A program made the position numbers and the translations under genes. A stretch of 21,996 nucleotides of DNA from Clostridia bacterium (GTDB taxonomy: Bacteria; Bacillota_A; Clostridia; Christensenellales; Aristaeellaceae): contig JAFXMP010000213.1 in the NCBI GenBank assembly GCA_017530275.1, positions 1-21,996 of the forward strand, in the 5' to 3' direction. Shown in pieces: positions 5,616 to 12,628 of this stretch. A model generated the notes under the pieces. It was not told the origin of the DNA and made no database searches. It worked only from the letters and a program-made list of their open reading frames with translations. Within the stretch, counting starts at the first letter, position 1. The number at the start of each line of letters is the position of its first letter.

Positions 5616-7321
5616 TGGTTGGGCTCCTCCTCCGGCAGGGCGGTTTCAAGCACGGTTTCCGCGGGAGCGGCAGTCTGAGGCTCGTTGGACACATACACTG
5701 CCAGCGTTACCTGGGTATGCTGCATCACCTGATCCCCAACGGAATAGGGAGTGGATTTTTCGTCGGAAAAGGATTGCGCGGCTACCCGTTCAAACTGCGT
5801 GCTGTCATCCACCGGGATTTCACGGATCTCCGATAGATTCAACTGCAGCTGCTGGATCAGGAAAAAGGCTTCCTGCCGCGTCATGCCCACAAAATCGGGC
5901 AGGGTGACGCTGCCGCCGCTGAGCGTGACCTGCACCACGCCGCCGCTGGGCATCATTTCGCCCTCCTCGGGAATCTGTTTCAAAACGGTGTCCCATGCGT
6001 CGGTTGAAAGCGTGCGTTCCGGCAGAGCAAGTAAGGTAAAGCCCAAACGCTCCAATTCGTCCCGCGCTTCTTCCACATCATAGCCAATGATGGAGGGAAC
6101 GGCCTGCTCCTCCGGGCCGGTGGAAATGGTCAGAAAAACGGTTTCTTTTTTTCGCATGGCCGTACCGAATTCCGGCGACTGCATGATCACGTATCCGGCG
6201 GCCTTTTTGGCGTCGCTGATGCGGGTGATTTCGCAGGTAAGGCCCGCGCGGGTGATGAGGCGCAGTGCTTCCGCTTCCGTTTCATCCAGGCAATAGGGGG
6301 CTGATGTGGCGTTTACCACCTGATCGTAGATCCGCAGTCCGCCCAGCACCATACCGACTACCACGGCAACTGCCATCAATCCAACGCCGATGCGCATCCA
6401 GATCCATGAAGGGGGATGAATAGGCTTTACCCTTCCTGTGTTGCCGGAACCCTGCTCAACGGCTGAAAATGTTTGAGAGGTTGGACCCATCCAGTTTCCC
6501 TCTGGCTCCTGCAAGGCGCGCTGCAGATCCTGGGCCATTTCAAGAGCGCTCTGATACCGCCTCTCGGGCCGCTTTTCCATTGCCTTTTCCACCACGCGCT
6601 CCATGGCAGGAGGAACGGAGGGATTGATTTCCCGAATGGACTGCGCCTTGCTGCCGATATGCTGCATGGCGATGGCCACGGGGGTATCCCCGTCGAAAGG
6701 AGGTTTGCCGGTGAGCATTTCATACAGTACCACGCCCGCACTGTACAGATCGCTGGCCGCGGTGACCGGTTCGCCCTTCGCCTGCTCCGGTGAAAAATAA
6801 TGCACCGATCCCATCACGATATCATCCGTGCTGATGGTATTGCTGCCAACCACCCGGGCGATGCCGAAATCACCCACCTTGATGAGGCCGTCGGAATCCA
6901 CCAAAATATTCTGGGGCTTAATATCCCGGTGAATAATGCCGTTTTTGTGGGCGTGCTGCAGGGCGGACAGAATACGGATGCCGATCTGTGCCGCCACCGC
7001 GGGCTTGAGCGGTCCTTTTTGCTTGATGACATCTTTCAGCGTCTGGCCGCGCACGTATTCCATCACCAGATAACGCATATTGTCATCCTGGCCTACGTCC
7101 AAAAGATTTACGATGTTATGATGGCTCATTTTGCTGGCGGCCATGGCTTCCCGCTCGAACCGGCTGCAGAAATCGGCGTCCTGATTGTATTCGGGACGCA
7201 GGATCTTCACGGCTACGTTATGGCCCGTGCGCTTATCAATTGCTCGATAAACCAGCGCCATGCCGCCTTTGCCGATAAACTCCACCAGTTCATAACGGTT
7301 ATCCAGCACTTTGCCGATCAT
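5612..7321 (-). CDS. prkC: PASTA-domain Ser/Thr protein kinase (PrkC/Stk type)
   Basis: 569 residues. A membrane kinase that senses peptidoglycan or lipid II fragments and controls wall synthesis, growth and dormancy. The cytoplasmic kinase domain (about 10-270) has the glycine loop GKGGMALV (18-25), catalytic Lys39 in VAVK, HRDIKPQN (131-138) and DFG (151-153). An activation loop rich in Ser/Thr (160-172) follows. A juxtamembrane linker leads to one membrane segment (about 309-331), then three extracellular PASTA repeats at about 340-402, 407-470 and 472-545, and an acidic, Pro/Ala-rich tail. The first repeat lacks the usual VPD-x-x-G opening (it reads APYCLDETEA) and is degenerate. ATGA overlap with stp upstream and rsgA downstream. 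Canonical partner of Stp. Confidence 0.95.
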   Translation of the reverse strand: MIGKVLDNRYELVEFIGKGGMALVYRAIDKRTGHNVAVKILRPEYNQDADFCSRFEREAMAASKMSHHNIVNLLDVGQDDNMRYLVMEYVRGQTLKDVIKQKGPLKPAVAAQIGIRILSALQHAHKNGIIHRDIKPQNILVDSDGLIKVGDFGIARVVGSNTISTDDIVMGSVHYFSPEQAKGEPVTAASDLYSAGVVLYEMLTGKPPFDGDTPVAIAMQHIGSKAQSIREINPSVPPAMERVVEKAMEKRPERRYQSALEMAQDLQRALQEPEGNWMGPTSQTFSAVEQGSGNTGRVKPIHPPSWIWMRIGVGLMAVAVVVGMVLGGLRIYDQVVNATSAPYCLDETEAEALRLITRAGLTCEITRISDAKKAAGYVIMQSPEFGTAMRKKETVFLTISTGPEEQAVPSIIGYDVEEARDELERLGFTLLALPERTLSTDAWDTVLKQIPEEGEMMPSGGVVQVTLSGGSVTLPDFVGMTRQEAFFLIQQLQLNLSEIREIPVDDSTQFERVAAQSFSDEKSTPYSVGDQVMQHTQVTLAVYVSNEPQTAAPAETVLETALPEEEPNQ

Positions 7322-8025
7322 GCTGTCACCTCCGCAAGCACCAGGGAAACATTGTCCCTGCCGCCGCCCTCTAAAGCCAGGCCCAGCAAAAGATCAGCCG
7401 CGTCCTCCAGATTATGCTCCGAAAGGATCTCCTGCATCTGGTCTTCAAGGACGTACTCGGACAGGCCGTCAGAGCAGATCAGATATTTGTCAGCGATCCG
7501 TTTATCAAATTCTTCGATATCCGCGTCCACCGTTTCGCTGGTGCCCAGTGCGCGGGTGATAATATTGCGATAGGGATGCCGTCTGGCTTCCTCAGGCGTC
7601 AGCAGTCCGTCCCGCACCAGTTCAGCTACCATGGAATGGTCCTGACTGACCTGACTGATCCGGCCATTGCGCAGCCGATAAGCGCGGCTGTCTCCCACAT
7701 GCCCAAGCAGGATGCGCTTTTCATCCTCCCAGATCACGGTCAGGGTGGTGCCCATCCCATTCAGGTCTGGACGATTGAGCTGCTCCTCGTAAATGATCTG
7801 GTTGGCGTCTTCGATGGCGTGACGGAGATGCTCCTTGGAGGGTTTTGCGTCATGGATAAAGCGCTCCATCAGCGAAACCGCCATCAGGCTGGCGATATCG
7901 CCTCCCCTGTGGCCGCCCATGCCGTCCGCAACGCCATACAGGCCGTATTTGCCATGGCACAGCAGCAGCGCATCCTGATTGGACGCGCGAACGAGACCGA
8001 TATGGGTTCTGGATGCGACAATCAT
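7318..8025 (-). CDS. stp: PP2C-family Ser/Thr phosphatase (Stp/PrpC)
   Basis: 235 residues, slightly short for the family. It removes phosphate from the targets of the neighbouring PASTA kinase, and from the kinase itself, using two manganese ions. Visible metal motifs: RASNQDA near the start (Asp18), GVADGMGGH (31-39), SDGLSEYV, and GGRDNVSLV near the end (Asp224). GDSRAYRLRNG is the conserved central strand pair. The ATG at 8025 overlaps the rlmN stop as ATGA, and GGAGGAG stands upstream inside the end of rlmN. The stp-prkC pair with ATGA overlaps on both sides suggests tightly matched synthesis of phosphatase, kinase and RsgA. Confidence 0.94.
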   Translation of the reverse strand: MIVASRTHIGLVRASNQDALLLCHGKYGLYGVADGMGGHRGGDIASLMAVSLMERFIHDAKPSKEHLRHAIEDANQIIYEEQLNRPDLNGMGTTLTVIWEDEKRILLGHVGDSRAYRLRNGRISQVSQDHSMVAELVRDGLLTPEEARRHPYRNIITRALGTSETVDADIEEFDKRIADKYLICSDGLSEYVLEDQMQEILSEHNLEDAADLLLGLALEGGGRDNVSLVLAEVTA

Positions 8026-9065
8026 AGCTGACTCTCCTCCATGATCTTTTTTCTCAATTGGCCGCAGGCGCCCTCAATATCATCGCCCATTTCCCGGCGG
8101 CGGGTGGCGGAAATGTGCCGCTTTTCCAGTACAGAGAGAAAGGCCTGTACCTGCTTTTCGGAAACCCCGAACAGGTTCCTTTCCTTTACCGTGTTCAGGG
8201 GAATCAGGTTCACATGGCACTGCATCCCCCGCAGCCGGTCTGACAATTCTTCAGCATGTTCTTCGCTGGCGTTCACCCGGTCGATCAGCGCGTATTCAAA
8301 AACAATGCGGCGGCCGGTTTTTTCCAGGTAAAAGCGGCAGGCGTCCAACGTTTCTTCTATGGTATACCGCTGAGCGATGGGCATGATTTGCCGCCTGATT
8401 TCGTCGTTAGGTGCGTGCAGCGAAAGAGATAGGGTGACCGGCAGGCCCTCCTGTGCAAACCTTCGTATCTGCGGCACCAGGCCGCAGGTGCTGACAGATA
8501 TATGCCTTAAACCGATATTCAGCCCTTCCGGGTGAGATGCCAGCCGCAGGAAACGCACCACCTGATCGTAATTGTCAAATGGTTCGCCGCTGCCCATGAG
8601 CACGATGTTGTGCACCCGTTCGCCGCCCAATTCCCGGTTGGCGCACTGCACCTGGCCCAGGATCTCGGCGGCACTTAGGTTCCGCACGCAGCCGTCCAGG
8701 GTGCTGGCGCAAAACTTGCAGCCCATTTTGCATCCCACCTGGGTGGATACGCACAGCGTTGCCCCGTAGTGGTAACGCATGAGCACGCCTTCCACGCAGT
8801 TTCCGTCTGTCAAGGCGTAAAGAAATTTCTTTGTGCCGTCCAATTGGGAAACGCGGGTTTCCTGTACGGTCACGGGCTGATCGACGCCTTTTTCGGCAAG
8901 CTTTTCCCGCAGGGCCAGGGAAAGATTGGTCATTTCGGAAAAGCGTGCGCCCTTGTGCAGCCAGGAGAACACCTGCTGTGCCCGGAAAGGCTTTTCGCCT
9001 AAGTCCGAAAGGGCTTGCTTCAATTCTTCGGGGTACAGCCCCATCCATTGAATCGTATCGCTCAT
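8022..9065 (-). CDS. rlmN: Dual-specificity rRNA/tRNA m2A methyltransferase RlmN
   Basis: 347 residues. This radical-SAM enzyme methylates C2 of A2503 in 23S rRNA and A37 in some tRNAs. The cluster motif is CKMGCKFC with Cys112, Cys116 and Cys119. TQVGC precedes it, the GSGEPFDNYDQV segment is the SAM-binding GEP motif, and the C-terminal EGACGQL holds the second catalytic cysteine (about Cys334). Met7 or Met8 is not needed as a start: the ATG at 9065 follows the rsmB stop by 2 bases. No Cfr-specific features were noted; the operon position beside rsmB and stp is the usual one for rlmN. Confidence 0.95.
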   Translation of the reverse strand: MSDTIQWMGLYPEELKQALSDLGEKPFRAQQVFSWLHKGARFSEMTNLSLALREKLAEKGVDQPVTVQETRVSQLDGTKKFLYALTDGNCVEGVLMRYHYGATLCVSTQVGCKMGCKFCASTLDGCVRNLSAAEILGQVQCANRELGGERVHNIVLMGSGEPFDNYDQVVRFLRLASHPEGLNIGLRHISVSTCGLVPQIRRFAQEGLPVTLSLSLHAPNDEIRRQIMPIAQRYTIEETLDACRFYLEKTGRRIVFEYALIDRVNASEEHAEELSDRLRGMQCHVNLIPLNTVKERNLFGVSEKQVQAFLSVLEKRHISATRRREMGDDIEGACGQLRKKIMEESQL

Positions 9066-9067
9066 GG

Positions 9068-10615
9068 TTATTTCCTGCGCAGGCGGGCGATGAAGAAACC
9101 CTCCACCCCGTCCCGGTGGGGCAGTAATTGCAGGCCCGTTTCGGTATAATGCGTTTTGAACCGTTCGTCAAAGGAAGCGGGCAGGGGGGCCAATATGAAA
9201 TCGGGGTGGGAGGCGAGAAAGCGCCTGATCTGCTCCCCGTTTTCCTCCGGCAGGATGCTGCACGTGGAATACACCAGGGTGCCGCCCCTTTTTACATACC
9301 GGCAGCAGGTGTTCAGCAGCTTTTCCTGAATCTCCGTCAATTCCTTAACGCTCTCCGGCGTGGCCCGGTATTTGATATCCGGCTTGTTGTCCATAACGCC
9401 CAGACCTGAGCAGGGCGCGTCCAGCAGCACGGCGTCCATGGCGCTTTCCATATCCTCTTTGAACACGGAAGCGTCCCGAACGGCGGGCCGCACGTTTTCC
9501 AGCTTCAGGCGGTGGGCCATGGTTTTGATCAGCGTCACCCGATGCTCGTGCACGTCCCAAGCGAACACCCGGCCCGAGCCGCCCATGACCTCCGCCAGAT
9601 AGGCGCTTTTTCCGCCGGGCGCGGCGCAGCAGTCCAGAATCTGCATGCCGGGCCTTGCGTCCACTGCCTGGGCCGCCAGCATGCTGCTTTCGCCCTGGAT
9701 GGAGAAATTCCCGGCGAAGTAATCGGCGTCCCGCGCGATTTCTGAGGCCATGCGCACCCGCCATGCGTGGGGCGCCAGGCCCTTTTCCGTTTCCCAAACC
9801 TTCTTTTTCAGCAGTTCTTCAAAAGCCTCGTCCGTCAGCTTCATCAAATTGGGGCGGATCACCGTATAATGAGATTGACTTCTGAAAGCGCAGATTTCTT
9901 TTGCCAGATCGGGGCCATAAGCGCCGGTCAGACGCTCCGCCAGCCACAGGGGTACGGAATACATGATGGATAAGTAGCGGGGCCCTTCCTCGGGGGTGGG
10001 CCACTTGATTTCATTCTTACCCCGCACCACGGAACGAAGCACGGCGTTGGTGAGGCCCGTCAGCCCTTCCAGCCCAGCGCCCCTTGTCAGCTTTACCGCC
10101 TCGTCCACCACCGCGTTTTCCGAAATGCGGTCGTGGAACAAAAGCTGGCACACGCTGATGCGCAGGATGTCCCGCACGGTGGCTTCCAAATTATCCGCAT
10201 CCTTGAGGAAGAAGCTCAATACATAGTCGATGCGGATCAGGTTTTCCAGGGTGGTATAGACGATGCTGGCGCAGAAACGCTTGTCCAACTGGGACAGATT
10301 GGCTTTCTGCATCCGGTCGTCCAGAGACAGGGAAGCGTAAGCGTCCTTGCGCACCACGTCCTGAAAGATTTCCAGCGCCACCTTGCGGCTCAGGGTGCTG
10401 GGCATATCCGCCGCAGACTTGGGCGCAGGCTTTCCCATGGGCTTGCGGCCAAATTGGCCCGGCTTGCCCGCAGGTTTGCCGAAGGACTTCTTTTTGCCCG
10501 GCTTGCCATAGGGCTTCCGATCGCCCGATTTCCCCGCGGGCCTGCCGTAGGGCTTTTTATCGTTTGGTTTGGCAGCGAAGGAACGTTGGCCCTTTTTCAC
10601 GCTGTCTTTATCCAT
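9068..10615 (-). CDS. rsmB: 16S rRNA m5C967 methyltransferase RsmB with a long basic N-terminal tail
   Basis: 515 residues against about 430-450 for most family members. It methylates C967 of 16S rRNA. The core has a NusB-like RNA-binding domain (about 75-210) and a Rossmann methyltransferase domain with CCAAPGGKS (SAM binding), DAPCSG (catalytic-cycle Cys) and YSTCS (nucleophile region). The extra N-terminal stretch (about 1-70) is almost all Lys, Gly, Pro, Arg and Phe/Tyr, with repeated blocks such as KPYGRPAGK and KPYGKPGKK; it is probably disordered and RNA-binding. The start at 10615 has GGAGGA seven bases upstream. The frame is open to 10708, but those 31 codons overlap the previous gene and are unsupported. 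17 bases separate it from the DMP19-family gene. Confidence 0.94.
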   Translation of the reverse strand: MDKDSVKKGQRSFAAKPNDKKPYGRPAGKSGDRKPYGKPGKKKSFGKPAGKPGQFGRKPMGKPAPKSAADMPSTLSRKVALEIFQDVVRKDAYASLSLDDRMQKANLSQLDKRFCASIVYTTLENLIRIDYVLSFFLKDADNLEATVRDILRISVCQLLFHDRISENAVVDEAVKLTRGAGLEGLTGLTNAVLRSVVRGKNEIKWPTPEEGPRYLSIMYSVPLWLAERLTGAYGPDLAKEICAFRSQSHYTVIRPNLMKLTDEAFEELLKKKVWETEKGLAPHAWRVRMASEIARDADYFAGNFSIQGESSMLAAQAVDARPGMQILDCCAAPGGKSAYLAEVMGGSGRVFAWDVHEHRVTLIKTMAHRLKLENVRPAVRDASVFKEDMESAMDAVLLDAPCSGLGVMDNKPDIKYRATPESVKELTEIQEKLLNTCCRYVKRGGTLVYSTCSILPEENGEQIRRFLASHPDFILAPLPASFDERFKTHYTETGLQLLPHRDGVEGFFIARLRRK

Positions 10616-10632
10616 GATGCTCTCCTCCAAAT

Positions 10633-11208
10633 TTATTGGCCATTGTGGATTTCCGGGTGTTTCGCGGCATAATCCAGAAAACGGGCGTTGATATTGGTTT
10701 CTTTCCAAATTTTGATATACGCTTCGTCGAAATCGTCGAAGGAATGATACTCATAGAAGCCCTCTTCCATCATGGGAAAGCGTTCCCGATAGGTGTCGAT
10801 TTCTTCCAACGTGATATTGTTTTCCTGAACAAACCGCTCATAGAGCGCGGCCACATCCTCCAGCCCGATTTCACGCAAAGCGCCCGGCACCAGCGTGGCA
10901 TAAGCGGAACCATCGTTCCAGAAAAACTGCGCTATGCCGCCGTTTTGAATCTCCATGTCAAACATCAGAGCAACAAACATGGACTGCACAGATTTGGAAT
11001 GAGTCAGGAAATCCGGGGTGCCCGGTTCACCGCATTGCTCAATCACGGCAAAATACAAGGCTTCGTATTCATCATAGCGGTATTTTTCCATCATTTCCTC
11101 CCATTCCATGGTTGAATATTGGGATTCCGAGAATGATTCCGCCTGCTTTGCCGGTACAGAAAAAACCAACGATACCAACAGCAAGCACAAAATCAGGGAA
11201 CGGATCAT
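10633..11208 (-). CDS. DMP19/DUF4375-domain protein with signal peptide
   Basis: 191 residues. The first 24 or so form a typical export signal: MIRS, a hydrophobic core LILCLLLVSLVFSV, then PAKQAES with an A-x-A-like cleavage region. There is no lipobox. The mature part is acidic. Its centre, MEIQNGGIAQFFWNDGSAYA followed by LVPGALREIGLEDVAALYERF, is the DUF4375 (DMP19-like) pattern NGG-x-x-QFF-N-x-x-G...AL..IG. The founding member is a DNA-mimic protein in Neisseria, but most members are uncharacterised and an exported one cannot be a cytoplasmic DNA mimic. The ATG at 11208 overlaps the fmt stop as ATGA, so it is translated from the core operon. Function unknown. Confidence 0.8.
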   Translation of the reverse strand: MIRSLILCLLLVSLVFSVPAKQAESFSESQYSTMEWEEMMEKYRYDEYEALYFAVIEQCGEPGTPDFLTHSKSVQSMFVALMFDMEIQNGGIAQFFWNDGSAYATLVPGALREIGLEDVAALYERFVQENNITLEEIDTYRERFPMMEEGFYEYHSFDDFDEAYIKIWKETNINARFLDYAAKHPEIHNGQ

Positions 11209-12137
11209 AACACATTCACCTTCTCAAAATGAACCGGATGCCCCCGCAGATAATCCTTCGCGTTCATGCGTTTACCGCCGGGGGCCTGCAATTCGATCAC
11301 CCGCACGGCGTTTTCTCCCGCCGCGATCACGAGGCCCTGTTTGGCGTCGGCAGCGATGATGCTTCCCGTCGCAAAGCCCGGATTCTCCGCTGTTTCCGCT
11401 TTCCAGACCTTCACCGTTTCATTGTCGCCCCAGATAAAGCTGGTTCCCGGCCAGGGGGTCAGGCCCCGCACTAAATTCACGATCTTTTCCGCGGGCAGCG
11501 TCCAGTCGATATCCCCCATTTCTTTTTTCAACATAGGGAAATAGCTGGCTTCTACCTCGTTCTGCTTTACGCGGGGGCAGTTTCCCGCCTCGATGCGGCG
11601 AATGGTTTCGATCAGCAGCTCCGCGCCGATAGGGGCCAGACGGACGGTCAGCTCCTCCGCCGTTTCGCCGGGCAGAATGGGGACTTCTTTTTTCAGCAGG
11701 ATATCCCCCGTGTCCAGTCCTTTGTCCGTCATCATGGTGGTGACGCCGGTGACGGTTTCCCCCTCTATAATTGCCCAGTTGATGGGCGCGGAGCCGCGAT
11801 ACTTGGGCAGCAGGGAGGAATGGACGTTCACCGTGCCGATTTTTGGGATGTCCAGCACCTCCTGCGACAAAATCTGACCAAAAGCGGCGGTGACGCAGAG
11901 ATCAGGAGCCAGGGCATGCAGATCATCCACCCCGTCCACCCGAATTTTGACTGGCTGAAATACAGGAATGTCATATTCCTGGGCGCACACTTTCACAGGG
12001 CTGGGCAGCATTTTGTTGCCCCGGCCCTTGGGCTTGTCCGGCTGGGTAAACACGCCCACGACTTCATATCCTGCTTCCACCAGGGCTTTCAGGGACGGAA
12101 CGCCGAACTCCGGGGTGCCTAAAAAGACGACGCGCAT
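11205..12137 (-). CDS. fmt: Methionyl-tRNA formyltransferase
   Basis: 310 residues, normal length. It formylates initiator Met-tRNA using 10-formyltetrahydrofolate. The N-terminal Rossmann domain starts MRVVFLGTPEFGVPSL. The catalytic region has NVHSSLLPKYRGSAPI (104-119) with Asn104 and His106, and the conserved Asp in GLDTGD (140-145). The C-terminal OB-like domain includes the GLTPWPGT tRNA-binding loop. The ATG at 12137 begins directly after the def stop with no gap (TAAATG); its ribosome site GGAGGAA lies within the acidic end of def. Def removes the formyl group that Fmt adds, so the pair is functionally linked. Confidence 0.96.
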   Translation of the reverse strand: MRVVFLGTPEFGVPSLKALVEAGYEVVGVFTQPDKPKGRGNKMLPSPVKVCAQEYDIPVFQPVKIRVDGVDDLHALAPDLCVTAAFGQILSQEVLDIPKIGTVNVHSSLLPKYRGSAPINWAIIEGETVTGVTTMMTDKGLDTGDILLKKEVPILPGETAEELTVRLAPIGAELLIETIRRIEAGNCPRVKQNEVEASYFPMLKKEMGDIDWTLPAEKIVNLVRGLTPWPGTSFIWGDNETVKVWKAETAENPGFATGSIIAADAKQGLVIAAGENAVRVIELQAPGGKRMNAKDYLRGHPVHFEKVNVL

Positions 12138-12611
12138 TTACTGCTGTTCCTCCTCGTCATCCTTGATCTCATATTCTTCCTTATCGGAATACAGAATCCC
12201 GTCCAAGTGATCCAGCTCGTGGCAAAACGCCCGGGCTAAAAGACCTTCACCGGTCAGTTCAAAGAACTTTCCTTTTCTGTCCTGGGCGCGGACGGTCACT
12301 TTGTTGGGGCGCTTGACATACCCCCGGCGGCCAGGCGCGCTCAGGCAGCCTTCGCTGCCCTCCTGCTCCCCTTCCTGGGCGATGATTTCGGGGTTGATCA
12401 ATTCGATCAAGCCGTTTTCATCCCCTATATCGATGACTACAACCCGGCGCAGTATGCCCACCTGCGGCGCGGCGAGCCCAACGCCCTCGGCCTTGTTCAT
12501 AGTGTCCGCCATGTCCCGCAGCAGCAGCCACAGCCTCAAATCAAATTTCTGCATGGGTTTGCAGGGTTTGCGCAGCGTTTCATCACCAAATTTGAGAATA
12601 TTGCGAACCAT
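12138..12611 (-). CDS. def: Peptide deformylase
   Basis: 157 residues. It removes the formyl group from the N-terminal methionine of new proteins. All three family motifs are present: GVGLAAPQ (43-50), EGCLSAPG (87-94, metal-binding Cys89) and HELDH (131-135, metal-binding histidines and catalytic Glu132). The short C-terminal tail is strongly acidic (KDDEEEQQ); its codons also supply the ribosome site for fmt. ATG 12611 has AAGGAG seven bases upstream, 17 bases after the priA stop. The EGCLSAPG variant is within the range for Clostridia. Confidence 0.96.
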   Translation of the reverse strand: MVRNILKFGDETLRKPCKPMQKFDLRLWLLLRDMADTMNKAEGVGLAAPQVGILRRVVVIDIGDENGLIELINPEIIAQEGEQEGSEGCLSAPGRRGYVKRPNKVTVRAQDRKGKFFELTGEGLLARAFCHELDHLDGILYSDKEEYEIKDDEEEQQ

Positions 12612-12628
12612 GTTTCTTCTCCTTGTTT

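Noticed and set aside
6800..7573. 257-codon open frame on the plus strand
   Set aside because: Shadow of prkC and stp; no ribosome site and no domain pattern.
10616..10708. Longer RsmB start
   Set aside because: The extra 31 codons lie over the DMP19-family gene and lack a ribosome site; GGAGGA supports ATG 10615.
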